Part shown: positions 1 through 8,495 of the stretch, piece after piece
How positions within the stretch are numbered: the stretch's first letter is position 1
Layout: each line of letters opens with the position of its first letter
From: Sphingomonas sp. SUN019
GTDB taxonomy: Bacteria > Pseudomonadota > Alphaproteobacteria > Sphingomonadales > Sphingomonadaceae
DNA length: 64,000 nt
NCBI RefSeq assembly: GCF_024758705.1
Contig: NZ_CP096971.1
Location: 1,178,001-1,242,000, forward strand
Reading direction: 5' to 3'
Notes under the pieces: generated by a model
What the model was told of the DNA's origin: nothing
The model's database searches: none
Seen by the model: only the letters and a program-made list of their open reading frames with translations
Position numbers and translations under genes: made by a program

Positions 1-1
1 T

Positions 2-148
2 ACCGCGGTGCAGTCCTACAACACGCGCATCCGCACCTTCCCCGACGCGATCGGCGCAAAGGTATTCTACGGCGCGAAGCCGATGACGCCGTTCCAGGCG
101 ACGACGCCCGGTTCGGAGACAGCGCCGACGGTGAATTTCGGCAGCTGA
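2..148 (+). CDS. LemA family protein, C-terminal fragment
   Basis: Only the last 48 codons are in the window; the gene starts upstream. The visible residues include 'VQSYNTRIRTFPDAI' followed by a short tail ending in 'VNFGS'. This is typical of the end of LemA proteins, which are membrane-anchored helical-bundle proteins of unsettled function. The next two genes encode TPM-domain proteins, and LemA-TPM-TPM is a recurrent arrangement in proteobacteria, which supports the call. The stop lies only 7 bases before the earliest start of the next gene. Confidence 0.72.
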   Translation, partial: TAVQSYNTRIRTFPDAIGAKVFYGAKPMTPFQATTPGSETAPTVNFGS

Positions 149-155
149 TCCAGAC

Positions 156-1088
156 GTGACATCCGAACAGAGCACCACCCCGGCGAAAGCCGGGGTCCAG
201 TTGCGACCGGCTAGTTACTGGTCGAGGTCGTTAGCTGGGTTGGTATCTGCCCTGGCAGCGGCATTCCTGACGTTCGCATCACCGGCGCACGCCCAGACCT
301 TCCCCAAGTTCACCGGCTTCGTCGTCGACGCGGCGAACGTCCTGCCGCCCGAAGCCGAAGCTGCGCTGACGCAGAAGCTCGACGCGCTGCAGAATGAGAC
401 CAAGCGGCAATTGGTGGTCGCGACGATCCCCGACACCGGCGGCTATCCGCTGACCGATTATGGCTATCGGCTGGGGCGCAGTTGGGGCGTCGGCTTGCGC
501 GACGTGAACAACGGCGCGATTCTGTTCATCGTGCCGGGCAATCCGAAGGGCCAGCGCGGGCCGAGGATCGAGGTCGGCACCGGCCTCGAACCGATCCTGA
601 CCGACGCGCTGTCCAGCGTCATCATCAACACCGAGATGATGCCGCGGCTGCGCGCGAACAACGACATCGCGGGCGCGCTGACCGCCGGGACCGATGCGAT
701 CATCACGCAGCTTCGCGCCGCGCCCGAGGAACAGAAGGCGCGCGCCGATGCCGCGATCGCCGAATTCGACAAGACCCATGCGCGCGCGTCGCGCGGCGAC
801 GGCGGCATACCCATCGGTCTGATCTTCTGGGGCATGGTGCTGCTGTTCGTCGGCCTGTCGTTCATGCGCGGCGGCAAGCGGGGGCAGCGCTATCGCGGCG
901 GCGACGGAAGTGGCGCGCTGCCGATCGTGTTGTGGACGATCGCCAACGAGATCGGGCGTAGCGGCGGCGGTGGCGGCGGCTGGGGCGGTGGTTCGAGCGG
1001 CGGCGGCGGTGGCGATTGGGGTGGCGGCGGCTTCTCCGGCGGCGGCGGCGGATCGTTCGGCGGCGGCGGTGCGTCGGGGGATTGGTGA
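156..1088 (+). CDS. TPM domain protein with Gly-rich tail (YgcG-like)
   Basis: Secreted or membrane-anchored TPM-domain protein (Psb32/MOLO-1 fold); members are proposed phosphatases or assembly factors, and the substrate is unknown. The mature part begins near 'QTFPKFTGFVVDAANVLP', the usual opening of the domain, which runs to about residue 190. A single membrane helix lies near residues 220-238, and the last 45 residues are almost only Gly, Ser and Trp, as in YgcG relatives. The longest frame starts at GTG 156, but codons 6-16 are a family E repeat unit. The signal-peptide-like stretch 'ALAAAFLTFASPAHA' begins after a TTG at 240, so the true start is probably 240. The next gene overlaps the stop by one base (TGATG). 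Confidence 0.8.
   Translation: MTSEQSTTPAKAGVQLRPASYWSRSLAGLVSALAAAFLTFASPAHAQTFPKFTGFVVDAANVLPPEAEAALTQKLDALQNETKRQLVVATIPDTGGYPLTDYGYRLGRSWGVGLRDVNNGAILFIVPGNPKGQRGPRIEVGTGLEPILTDALSSVIINTEMMPRLRANNDIAGALTAGTDAIITQLRAAPEEQKARADAAIAEFDKTHARASRGDGGIPIGLIFWGMVLLFVGLSFMRGGKRGQRYRGGDGSGALPIVLWTIANEIGRSGGGGGGWGGGSSGGGGGDWGGGGFSGGGGGSFGGGGASGDW
173..203. repeat. Family E repeat unit (single arm)
   Basis: A short palindrome with arms CCCCGGC and GCCGGGG, flanked by 'caccac' and 'tccagttg'. The same unit occurs as an inverted pair at 46533-46643. Here a lone arm lies inside the annotated 5' end of the TPM gene. Confidence 0.7.
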
Positions 1089-1756
1089 TGCATCTGACCC
1101 CCGAAGATCACACCCGCGTCACCACCGCGGTCACCGCGGCCGAGGCGCAGACCGATGGCGAGATCGTCACGATCGTCGCGCGTCAGTCCGACGCCTATCA
1201 CGATGTCGCGCTGCACTGGGCGTTGCTGGCGATGCTGCTGGCGGTGGCGTTGCTCGCGACCTTCCCGGCGTCGGTCGAACGCATTCATGCGATCGTCGAC
1301 CCGTGGAATCCGGTGGTCGGGATCAGCGCCGCACTGACGATCGCGCTGATCGTCTCCGCCGCGGTGTTCCTGCTGATCCGCCTGATCCTCGCCGCGCCCG
1401 CGCTGCGGCTGGCGCTGACTCCGAAGGGCACGAAGGCAAGGCGCGTCCGGGCACGGGCACTGACGCTGTTCCGCACCGGGGCGGAGAAGCGCACGATCGC
1501 CGCGACCGGCGTGCTGCTGTACCTCAGCCTTGGCGAACACCGCGCCGAGTTGATCGCCGATGCATCGATCCACGACCGCGTGTCGCAGGACGAATGGGGC
1601 GCGGCGATGGCGGCGCTGATCGTCGCGGTGAAGGACGGTCGCCCCGCGGACGGCATGGCGGATGCGGTGGCCGCGATCGGCAAGGTGCTGGCCGAGCATT
1701 TCCCGCGCAGCGAAGGCGATACCAACGAACTGCCCGACCGGCTGATCGAGCTATGA
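1088..1756 (+). CDS. TPM domain membrane protein
   Basis: Second TPM-family protein, 222 residues, starting at the ATG that overlaps the previous stop. It opens with 'MHLTPEDHTRVTTAVTAAE' and 'TDGEIVTIVARQSDAY', matching the short cytoplasmic-start TPM proteins that follow LemA-TPM pairs. Two hydrophobic segments are visible at about residues 39-60 and 74-100, which split the domain. The part after the second helix contains 'TGVLLYLSLGEHRAELIAD', a recognisable core of this subfamily. It probably works with the preceding secreted TPM protein and LemA; the biochemical role is not established. Its stop overlaps the ATG of the longest reading of the following Nudix gene. Confidence 0.82.
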   Translation: MHLTPEDHTRVTTAVTAAEAQTDGEIVTIVARQSDAYHDVALHWALLAMLLAVALLATFPASVERIHAIVDPWNPVVGISAALTIALIVSAAVFLLIRLILAAPALRLALTPKGTKARRVRARALTLFRTGAEKRTIAATGVLLYLSLGEHRAELIADASIHDRVSQDEWGAAMAALIVAVKDGRPADGMADAVAAIGKVLAEHFPRSEGDTNELPDRLIEL

Positions 1757-2289
1757 CCTTTCGACAGGCTCAGGGTGGACGGCCCGAGATAATGTGGGAA
1801 GGCCGCTTCATCCGCGCGATGAAGGACGGCAAATGGGAATATGCCGCACGCAATCGCGGGATCGAGGCGGCGGTGATCGTCGCGATCACCCCCGCCGACG
1901 AGGTGATCCTGGTCGAGCAATTTCGCGTGCCGCTGGGCCGCGCGTGCCTCGAACTGCCCGCCGGGCTGATCGGCGACGAGGAAGAGGGCGAGTCGCTCGA
2001 ACTCGCCGCAGCGCGCGAACTGGAGGAGGAAACCGGCTATCGCGCCGGACGGATCGAACCGCTCGGGATGTTCCATTCATCGCCGGGAATGGTCAGCGAA
2101 GGCTTCACCCTGGTCCGCGCGCATGACCTGACGAAGGTCAGTGATGGCGGCGGATCGGACGAGGAGAACATAACGGTCCACCTGGTGCCGCGGGCCGATG
2201 TGGCGGCATTCGTCGCGGCGAAGCGCGTAGAAGGTCTCGCGATCGACGTGAAGATGTTGCTGCTGCTGGCGGGTAAGATTCTCGCCTGA
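1753..2289 (+). CDS. Nudix hydrolase, ADP-ribose pyrophosphatase-like
   Basis: Hydrolyses a nucleoside-diphosphate-X substrate, probably ADP-ribose or ADP-sugars. A full Nudix box is visible: G-x5-E-x7-R-E-x-x-E-E-x-G, read as 'GDEEEGE' followed by 'RELEEETGY'. Upstream is 'YAARNRGIEAAVIVAIT', and 'LELPAGLIG' directly precedes the box, as in the NudF/ADPRase branch. The first ATG (1753) overlaps the preceding stop, but codons 3-8 are encoded by a 'cgacaggctcaggg' unit that recurs in family D repeats. The ATG at 1792 ('MWEGRFIRAMKDGKWEY') is a better biological start and gives about 165 residues. It ends just before a family A repeat. Confidence 0.88.
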   Translation: MTFRQAQGGRPEIMWEGRFIRAMKDGKWEYAARNRGIEAAVIVAITPADEVILVEQFRVPLGRACLELPAGLIGDEEEGESLELAAARELEEETGYRAGRIEPLGMFHSSPGMVSEGFTLVRAHDLTKVSDGGGSDEENITVHLVPRADVAAFVAAKRVEGLAIDVKMLLLLAGKILA

Positions 2290-2294
2290 CGAAA

Positions 2295-2405
2295 TCCTCC
2301 CCTGCAAGGGGAGGTGGCGCGTAGCGCCGGAGGGTGTCCAGCTCTCGATGGGGTTACACCCCTCCGTCAGGCCTTCGGCCTGCCACCTCCCCTTCCAGGG
2401 GAGGA
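2295..2405. repeat. Family A paired inverted repeat
   Basis: Two inverted arms, each built around 'cctcccctgcaaggggagg', separated by about 60 bases with a secondary GCCGGAGGG/CCCTCCG palindrome. It fills the gap between convergent genes. As RNA it would fold into a long hairpin and could act as an mRNA-stabilising or termination structure. Related copies are at 15531-15640, 19860-19973 and 23860-23972. Confidence 0.9.
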
Positions 2406-2412
2406 TCGGGAA

Positions 2413-2694
2413 TCAACGAAAATTATCCGCGTAGGCCTGTAGTTTCAGCTTCTTGGCGGGCGTCGCGGTGACGACATAAGCCAGCCCCTCGCGCTCCGCA
2501 TAAGCGACCGCGGCCTCCTGTGACGGAAACGACAGCTTCACCTGCTCCCGCGTGTCCCCGCTTCCGGCCCATCCGGTCAGCGGATCGGGCTGTTTCGCTT
2601 CCGCGGGCGCGAATTCGAGCGTCCACAAATCAGTGCGCGCCTTGCCGGACTGCATGGCGTTCTTGGGGCGCTGAAAGATACGGGCGGTGGACAT
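2413..2694 (-). CDS. NADH dehydrogenase accessory subunit (NDUFS4-type, ETC complex I)
   Basis: Accessory subunit of respiratory complex I in the inner membrane, homologous to mitochondrial NDUFS4. The 93-residue protein has 'ARIFQRPKNAMQSGKA', then 'WTLEF', 'PLTGWAGSGDTREQVKLSF' and 'AVAYAEREGLAYVV', which are the landmarks of the family. This supernumerary subunit is characteristic of alphaproteobacteria. I chose the ATG at 2694 ('MSTARIFQ') over an upstream in-frame start because that one would run into the hrpB stop region. It lies 10 bases downstream of hrpB and is probably co-transcribed with it. Confidence 0.9.
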   Translation of the reverse strand: MSTARIFQRPKNAMQSGKARTDLWTLEFAPAEAKQPDPLTGWAGSGDTREQVKLSFPSQEAAVAYAEREGLAYVVTATPAKKLKLQAYADNFR

Positions 2695-2704
2695 GGATAC
2701 GCCC

Positions 2705-5152
2705 TTATCGCGATTGCCCACGCCGTGCATCAGCGTTTTTCGTGCGCAGCGTCGCGGATGCGGACGCGGGATCGTCCGGCCACGGGTGCCGCGGATAGCG
2801 ACCGCGCATTTCCTTCGCGACCGCGGCCCAGCTTCCCGCCCAGAAGCCCGGCAGGTCGCGCGTCGTCTGGATCGGGCGGCTGGCGGGGGAGGTGAGCGAC
2901 AGGACCAGCGGCACGCGCCCCTCCCCCACCACTGGATGCTCGGCGAGCCCGAACAACGCCTGCACGCGCAGTTCGACCTTCGGCCCGCCCTCCGCGGCGT
3001 AGTCGATCGCGTGGCTACTACCCGCCGGGCTGGTGAAGGCGGTAGGCGCGACGCGATCGATCAGCTGGAGAACGTCCCAGCCGAGAAGGTTGCGAATCGC
3101 CTCGGTCAGCGCGCCCGGCGGGATCGCATCGAGCCGCCGCCGCTCCTCGACCAGCGCAGGCAGCCATTCGTCGAGCCGGTCGAGCAGCGTCGCATCGTCT
3201 AGCGCCACGCCCGCGAACGCGGCGCGTGTCCGCAACGCCCGCGCGCCATCGCTCCACGGCAGCAGATCGAGGCCATGCTTGCGCACCCCCTCGACCAGCG
3301 CCGCCGCGATCGTCGCCGGGTCGGCCTCGGTGTCCCGCCCGCTCGACAGTCGGATCACGCCGAGCCGTCGCTCGCGCACCGGCTGCACCCCGCCGGTCGC
3401 GGGATCGAAATCGGCGGTGCGCCGCGTCTCGATCCGGTCGGCGAACAGGCGTTCGACCGTCTCGCCGTCGATTGCCGCCGCCGACAGGATACGCGCACCC
3501 GCCGCCATCCCCTGCGTCTCGGCGACGGCCAGCCACTGCGCCGAGGCAAGCGGCGACGTCGGGTCGAGCCTGAACCCGCGCCCGCCGACCGAGGCCCAGC
3601 GTTCGCCGGTTGCGTCGCGCCGCCGTGCGATCCGGTCCGGGAAGCCGAGCGCGAGACAGACACCCACGCCTTCCCCCGACCCAGTCCCCACTGCGGGCGC
3701 AATGGCTTTGCTCCACCGCTCCGCCAGCTTCCGCGCGGCCTGCGCTTTCGGCGACCGATCCCCCCGCCACCGCCGCAAGCGCAGCTCCAGATCAGAGTCT
3801 CCGCCCCCCAGCCCACGCTCACCCAGCAGCACCGCAACCTCCGCCGCGACACGCGCCAGCCCCATCTCCCCCGCACGCACCAGCATATGCGCAAGCCGCG
3901 GCGGCATCGGCAGCGCCGCAATCTGACGGCCGTGCGCGGTCGGACGGCCGTCGGTGTCGATCGCCTCCAGCGCCGCCAGCCGCGCGCGCGCCTCCGCCAC
4001 CGCGGCCTCGGGCGGCGAATCGATCCACGCCAGATCGCGCGGATCGGCGACGCCCCAGATGCCGCACGCCAGCACCAGGGCCGACAAATCCGCCTCCAGT
4101 ATCTCGGGCGGATCGAAGCGCGGCAGGCCCGCGGTCGCCGCCTCCTCCCACAATCGATACGCCACCCCCGGCCCCTGCCGCGCCGCGCGGCCCGCGCGCT
4201 GCGTCGCCGCCGCCTGGCTCGCGCGTTCGGTCACCAGCCGCGTCATCCCCGCCGCACGATCGTAGCGCGGACGGCGCGCCAGCCCCGAATCGACGACGAT
4301 GCGGATGCCGTCCAGCGTCAGGCTGGTCTCGGCGATCGAGGTCGCCAGCACGACTTTCCGCAAGTCGCCGGGTTCCGCCCGAATTGCAGCGCGTTGCGCG
4401 GCGGGGTCGAGGGTGCCGTGGAGGCGGTGGAGTAGGATGTTGGGGATGCTCTCCAACCGTTCGGCGGTGCGCTCGATCTCCGCGACGCCGGGCAGGAAGG
4501 CGAGCACGCCGCCCTCCGCCTCGCCCAGCGCGCGGCGCACTGCGGCGGCGACCGAATCCTCGATGCGCGCTTCGGCGTTGCGGCCGATGTGACGTAGTTC
4601 GAGCGGCCAGCTGCGGCCTTCGCTCTCGATGACCGGCGCACCGCCCATCAGCGCGGCAAACCGTGTGCCGTCCAGCGTCGCCGACATCGCGATCAGCCGC
4701 AGGTCCGGCCGCAACCCGCCCTGCGCGTCGAGCGCCAGCGCGAGGCCGAAATCGCCGTCGAGGCTGCGTTCGTGGACTTCGTCGAACAGCACCGCGGACA
4801 CGCCGCTAAGTTCGGGATCGTTCTGGATGCGCGCGACGAAGATACCTTCGGTCACCACCGTCACGCGCGTCGCGACGGAGCGTTTGCTGTCGAGCCGGGT
4901 CGCATAGCCGAAGGTCCGTCCGACCGCTTCCCCGGCGATCGACGCCATCCGCTCGGCGGCGGCGCGTGCGGCCAGACGGCGCGGGGAGAGCAGCAGGATT
5001 TCGCCGCTGCACCAGTCCTCACTCAGCAGCGCGGGCGCGACGCTGGTCGTCTTGCCCGCCCCCGGCGGCGCGACTAGCACCGCGTTCGACCGCTCGCGCA
5101 ACGCCGCGAGCAGGTCGGGCAGAACCGCATTTATCGGTAGCGGGTTATCCAA
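2705..5152 (-). CDS. hrpB: ATP-dependent helicase HrpB
   Basis: DEAH-family superfamily 2 RNA helicase of 815 residues, the usual length for HrpB. Visible motifs are Walker A 'PPGAGKTT' near residue 33, DEVH ('VLFDEVHERSLDGDFG'), 'MSATLDG', and 'QRAGRAARQGPGVAYRLW' in the second RecA lobe. The C-terminal half carries the HrpB-specific region ending with '...DLPGFWAGSW'. The physiological role in most bacteria is unclear. The start is a TTG at 5152 overlapping the end of the upstream kinase gene by 8 bases; no in-frame ATG lies nearby. The order is kinase, hrpB, complex I subunit. Confidence 0.95.
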   Translation of the reverse strand: MDNPLPINAVLPDLLAALRERSNAVLVAPPGAGKTTSVAPALLSEDWCSGEILLLSPRRLAARAAAERMASIAGEAVGRTFGYATRLDSKRSVATRVTVVTEGIFVARIQNDPELSGVSAVLFDEVHERSLDGDFGLALALDAQGGLRPDLRLIAMSATLDGTRFAALMGGAPVIESEGRSWPLELRHIGRNAEARIEDSVAAAVRRALGEAEGGVLAFLPGVAEIERTAERLESIPNILLHRLHGTLDPAAQRAAIRAEPGDLRKVVLATSIAETSLTLDGIRIVVDSGLARRPRYDRAAGMTRLVTERASQAAATQRAGRAARQGPGVAYRLWEEAATAGLPRFDPPEILEADLSALVLACGIWGVADPRDLAWIDSPPEAAVAEARARLAALEAIDTDGRPTAHGRQIAALPMPPRLAHMLVRAGEMGLARVAAEVAVLLGERGLGGGDSDLELRLRRWRGDRSPKAQAARKLAERWSKAIAPAVGTGSGEGVGVCLALGFPDRIARRRDATGERWASVGGRGFRLDPTSPLASAQWLAVAETQGMAAGARILSAAAIDGETVERLFADRIETRRTADFDPATGGVQPVRERRLGVIRLSSGRDTEADPATIAAALVEGVRKHGLDLLPWSDGARALRTRAAFAGVALDDATLLDRLDEWLPALVEERRRLDAIPPGALTEAIRNLLGWDVLQLIDRVAPTAFTSPAGSSHAIDYAAEGGPKVELRVQALFGLAEHPVVGEGRVPLVLSLTSPASRPIQTTRDLPGFWAGSWAAVAKEMRGRYPRHPWPDDPASASATLRTKNADARRGQSR

Positions 5153-6143
5153 GCTTCTCGGCGACCAGCGCCTTCATGTCGACCTGCGGGCGCGCGCCGA
5201 AATGGCTGATGATCTCGGCCGCGCAGATCGCGCCGAGGCGCAGCGATTTTTCCAGATCCCAACCCTGCGCCTGACCATGCAGGAAGCCCGCCGCGAACAG
5301 ATCGCCCGCGCCGGTCGTGTCGACGACCTTCGCGATCGGCTCCGCCGCGACGCTGGCCTTCGTGCCGTTCTGCAGCGCGATCGCACCGTTCTCGCTGCGC
5401 GTCACGACCAGAGTCGGCACCTGCGGGGCAATCTTGGCGACCGCCGCATCGAAATCCTCGACCTCCGCCAGCGCGAGCAATTCGGCTTCGTTGGCGAACA
5501 GGATGTCGATCAGCCCGTCCGCGATCAGCGTGCGGAAATCGCCGCCGTGGCGCGAGATGCAGAACGTGTCGCTCAGCGTGAACGCGACCTTCCGCCCCGC
5601 CCCCCGCGCGATGTCGATCGCGGCGCGCATCGCGGCGCGCGGTTCCTCGGGGTCCCACAGATAACCTTCGAGATACAGGATCGCGGCGTCGGCGATCAGA
5701 TCACGGTCGAGTGCGGCGGCGGGCAGGAATTGCGACGCGCCGAGGAAGGTGTTCATCGTGCGCTGCCCGTCGGGCGTGACGAAGATCAGGCAGCGCGCGG
5801 TGGTCGGCGCGCCGGCGCGTGCGGGCGTGCCGAAATCGATCCCGACGCTGCGGACGTCGTGCGCGAATACCTCGCCCAGCTGGTCGTCGGCGACCTGCCC
5901 GATGAAGCCGCACTTGCCGCCCAGCGCCGCGATCCCCGCGACGGTGTTGGCCGCCGACCCGCCCGACGCCTCGATCCCCGGCCCCATCTTCGCGTACAGC
6001 GCATCCGCCTCTTCGGGCGAGAACATCAATTGCATCGATCCCTTCGCCATCCCTTCCTGCGCGAGGAAGGCGTCTTCGGATTGCGACAGGATGTCGACGA
6101 TGGCGTTGCCGATCGCGACGACGTCATGGGCAGGTTTGGTCAA
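5145..6143 (-). CDS. PfkB-family kinase, adenosine kinase-like
   Basis: Ribokinase-fold sugar/nucleoside kinase of 332 residues. The N-terminal PfkB signature region is 'GGSAANTVAGIAALGGK' and the C-terminal signature is 'DTTGAGDLFAAGFLHG', in which Asp is the catalytic base. The opening 'HDVVAIGNAIVDIL' and the length fit the adenosine-kinase branch common in alphaproteobacteria, so phosphorylation of adenosine to AMP is the likely reaction. Fructose or another sugar as substrate cannot be excluded from sequence alone. It is the first gene of a short minus-strand operon and is divergent from the EI24 gene. Confidence 0.88.
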   Translation of the reverse strand: MTKPAHDVVAIGNAIVDILSQSEDAFLAQEGMAKGSMQLMFSPEEADALYAKMGPGIEASGGSAANTVAGIAALGGKCGFIGQVADDQLGEVFAHDVRSVGIDFGTPARAGAPTTARCLIFVTPDGQRTMNTFLGASQFLPAAALDRDLIADAAILYLEGYLWDPEEPRAAMRAAIDIARGAGRKVAFTLSDTFCISRHGGDFRTLIADGLIDILFANEAELLALAEVEDFDAAVAKIAPQVPTLVVTRSENGAIALQNGTKASVAAEPIAKVVDTTGAGDLFAAGFLHGQAQGWDLEKSLRLGAICAAEIISHFGARPQVDMKALVAEKLG

Positions 6144-6235
6144 GGATGATTTCCCGGTGCGGGTGGATGATGCGCGGGGGGCCTAGATGGCGCGGCGGGG
6201 TTGCGCAACCGCGGCCCGCGTCGCATCCACACGCG

Positions 6236-6904
6236 ATGTTCCGCGCGTTCGCCCTTTCGCTCGGCCAACTCGGTGATCGGCCGGTGCTGGCGGTGCTCGC
6301 CAAGAGCCTTGCGCTGACCCTCGTCATTTTCGTGGTCCTCGGCGCAGGCGTGTGGTGGGGGACGCAGGCGTTGCTGGCGAGTTGGACGTACGGCGGCGCG
6401 CTCGCCTCCGCCGCGGCTTTGGTCGTGACCGTGCTGGCGCTGTGGCTGCTATTCCGCGCGGTCGCGATCCTGGTGATCGGGGTGCTGGCCGACGATGTGG
6501 TCGCCGCGGTCGAGGCGAAACATTATCCTGTAGCGGTGGCCAGCGCGCGGGCGGTGCCGCTGCATCGCTCGCTCAATATGGGGCTGCGGTCGGCGGCGCG
6601 GTTCGTCGGGGTGAACCTTTTGCTGTTGCCGCTCTACATCGTTCTGCTGGCGACGGGGATCGGCACTGCGGCGCTGTTCTTCGCCGCCAACGCGTTCCTG
6701 CTCGGGCGCGATCTGGGGGACATGGTCGCGGCGCGGCACATGGACGCTGCGGCGATGCGGGAGTGGCGCCGGACGAACGGCGCGCGGCGCTTCCTGCTCG
6801 GGCTTGCCGGCACCGGCCTGTTCGTGGTTCCGGTCCTCAACATCCTTGCGCCGGTCTTGGGCGCGGCGATGGCGACGCATCTGTTTCACGGGAACCGCAC
6901 ATGA
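6236..6904 (+). CDS. EI24 domain membrane protein (CysZ-like)
   Basis: Integral membrane protein of 222 residues with four or five hydrophobic segments, at roughly residues 22-45, 56-85, 125-155 and 190-215. Residues such as 'RSLNMGLRSAARFVGVNLLL' and 'FFAANAFLLGRDLGDMVAAR' are typical of the EI24/CysZ family; 'YLLGREY' in CysZ corresponds to 'FLLGRDL' here. CysZ imports sulfate, but alphaproteobacterial members are mostly uncharacterised. I chose the ATG at 6236 ('MFRAFALSLGQL') because the frame upstream is Arg/Gly-rich and non-natural. The downstream lipoprotein gene overlaps by four bases. Confidence 0.8.
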   Translation: MFRAFALSLGQLGDRPVLAVLAKSLALTLVIFVVLGAGVWWGTQALLASWTYGGALASAAALVVTVLALWLLFRAVAILVIGVLADDVVAAVEAKHYPVAVASARAVPLHRSLNMGLRSAARFVGVNLLLLPLYIVLLATGIGTAALFFAANAFLLGRDLGDMVAARHMDAAAMREWRRTNGARRFLLGLAGTGLFVVPVLNILAPVLGAAMATHLFHGNRT

Positions 6905-7269
6905 AGGCGATTTTGGGACTGGCCGCGGCGGGAACGCTGGGGGCGTGTGTCGCGACGGCCACGACGCCCCCGCCGGAGCGCGCCGCGCCGGTGCCGATCC
7001 CCTATACCACTTTGGGGCTGGAGCGCGTGATCGGACAGAACGCCGCGGCGCTGACCGGCCTGTTCGGCCAGCCCGACCTGGATGTGCGCGAAGGAACCGC
7101 GCGGAAACTGCAGTTCAAGAGCGGGATCTGCGTGCTGGACGCGTATCTGTATCCCAAGGGCGAGGGCGATCCGCGCGTGACGTATGTCGACGCGCGCGAA
7201 CCCGACGGCAGCGCGATCGACCGCGCGAGTTGCGTGGCGGCGCTGACCCGGCGCGAGGGGGGGCGGTAG
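6901..7269 (+). CDS. Small predicted lipoprotein, conserved hypothetical
   Basis: 122-residue protein starting with a short lipoprotein signal, 'MKAILGLAAAGTLGACVAT', with the lipobox Cys at residue 16. The mature part begins with a Pro-rich linker and then 'GLERVIGQNAAALTGLFGQPDLDVREG', which resembles the SmpA/OmlA-like 'outer membrane assembly' half-domain in pattern, followed by 'LQFKSGICVLDAYLYPKGEG'. No function is established. ATGA overlap with the EI24 gene suggests coupled translation. A family A repeat begins right after it. Confidence 0.72.
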   Translation: MKAILGLAAAGTLGACVATATTPPPERAAPVPIPYTTLGLERVIGQNAAALTGLFGQPDLDVREGTARKLQFKSGICVLDAYLYPKGEGDPRVTYVDAREPDGSAIDRASCVAALTRREGGR

Positions 7270-7270
7270 T

Positions 7271-8431
7271 CTATTCCTCCCCGGCACGGGGAGGGGGACC
7301 AGCCGCAGGCTGGTGGAGGGGCAGCCAAGCAAGGCTGTCGCTCGTGGCTGCCCCTCCACCACCAGCTTCGCTGGCGGTCCCCCTCCCCGTTCCGGGGAGG
7401 AGTTTCTGTGTCGCCCACTCCGCCGCGTCGCGCACCACCGCATCCGCATCCCCGCGCAACCGCTCCACCACCGGCAGCAGCCCCGCATCCCTGCTATTCC
7501 CCGCCGCGATCAGGCAGTTGCGGATCATCCGGCTGCGGCCGATGCGCTTGATCGGCGATCCTGCGAACACCTGCCGGAACCCCGCATCGTCCAGCGCCAG
7601 CAGATCACCCAGCGCCGGTGCCGCCAGCTCCGCACGCGCCGCGAACGCGATGTTCGCGCGGGCTGACGCGGCGAACTTGTTCCACGGGCACACCGCCAGG
7701 CAGTCGTCGCAGCCGTAGATACGATTGCCGATCGAAACGCGAAACTCCTCCGGGATCGGCCCGGCGTGTTCAATCGTCAGGTATGAAATGCAGCGCCGCG
7801 CATCGAGCCGGTAAGGCGCGGGGAAAGCATCGGTCGGGCACGCGCGCTGACACGCGTCGCACGATCCGCAAAGGTCGCGCCCCGGCGCATCGGGGTCCAG
7901 CGCCAGCGTGGTGTAGATCGCGCCGAGAAACAGCCAGCTGCCGTCATCGCGCGACACCAGGTTCGTGTGCTTGCCCTGCCAGCCCAGCCCCGCCGCCTCG
8001 GCCAGAGGTTTCTCCATCACGGGCGCGGTATCGACGAACACCTTCAGATCGCATCCCGCATCCGCGGCCAGCCAGCGGCCGAGCGCCTTCAGCGCCTTCT
8101 TCACGACATCGTGATAGTCGGCCCCTTGCGCATAGGTCGAAATCCGCCCGATCCCGCGCTCCGACGCCAACCGCAGCGGTTCTTCGGCGGGCGCATAGCT
8201 CATGCCCAAAGCGATCACGCTCCGCGCCTCGGGCCACAGCCCGGCGGGCGACTCCCGGTGATGCGCGCGCGATTCCATCCAGATCATGTCGCCGTGCCGC
8301 CCCTCGGCCAGCCATTGCCGCAATCGCTCGGCCGCGCGCGGCGCGGCATCGGCGCGCGCGATCCCGCACGCGGCGAAGCCCAGCTCCGCCGCCTTCGACT
8401 TGATCCGCGCTTCCAGCTTGTCTTGCACCAC
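7271..8431 (-). CDS. queG: Epoxyqueuosine reductase QueG with repeat-encoded C-terminus
   Basis: Reduces epoxyqueuosine to queuosine in tRNA using cobalamin and two 4Fe-4S clusters. Both cluster motifs are visible: '[16 protein letters not shown]' and '[15 protein letters not shown]'. The N-terminal cobalamin-binding half has 'SYAPAEEP' and '[25 protein letters not shown]'. After '[13 protein letters not shown]' the frame runs into the family A' repeat (7275-7401), so the last ~42 residues, rich in Gly, Ala and Pro, are translated repeat. The family normally ends near this point, so the tail looks acquired. It converges on the lipoprotein gene. Confidence 0.93.
   Translation of the reverse strand: MVQDKLEARIKSKAAELGFAACGIARADAAPRAAERLRQWLAEGRHGDMIWMESRAHHRESPAGLWPEARSVIALGMSYAPAEEPLRLASERGIGRISTYAQGADYHDVVKKALKALGRWLAADAGCDLKVFVDTAPVMEKPLAEAAGLGWQGKHTNLVSRDDGSWLFLGAIYTTLALDPDAPGRDLCGSCDACQRACPTDAFPAPYRLDARRCISYLTIEHAGPIPEEFRVSIGNRIYGCDDCLAVCPWNKFAASARANIAFAARAELAAPALGDLLALDDAGFRQVFAGSPIKRIGRSRMIRNCLIAAGNSRDAGLLPVVERLRGDADAVVRDAAEWATQKLLPGTGRGTASEAGGGGAATSDSLAWLPLHQPAAGPPPRAGEE
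7275..7401. repeat. Family A' inverted repeat overlapping the queG 3' end
   Basis: Arms 'cctccccggcacggggagg' and 'cctccccgttccggggagg' flank an inner inverted pair based on 'ggtggaggggcagcc' and 'ggctgcccctccacc'. It is related to family A in layout (two hairpins facing each other) but differs in sequence. It lies between convergent genes and supplies the last codons of queG. Confidence 0.88.
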
Positions 8432-8495
8432 GCCGCCCCGCTACCACGCTGCCACGGGGCTTCCCAACCCTTCAGCTTTAACCGAACGGACGTTG

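Noticed and set aside
8286..8495. N-terminal 70 residues of the ABC ATPase longest frame
   Set aside because: Antisense to queG and rich in Arg/Ser; the conserved protein starts at 8496.
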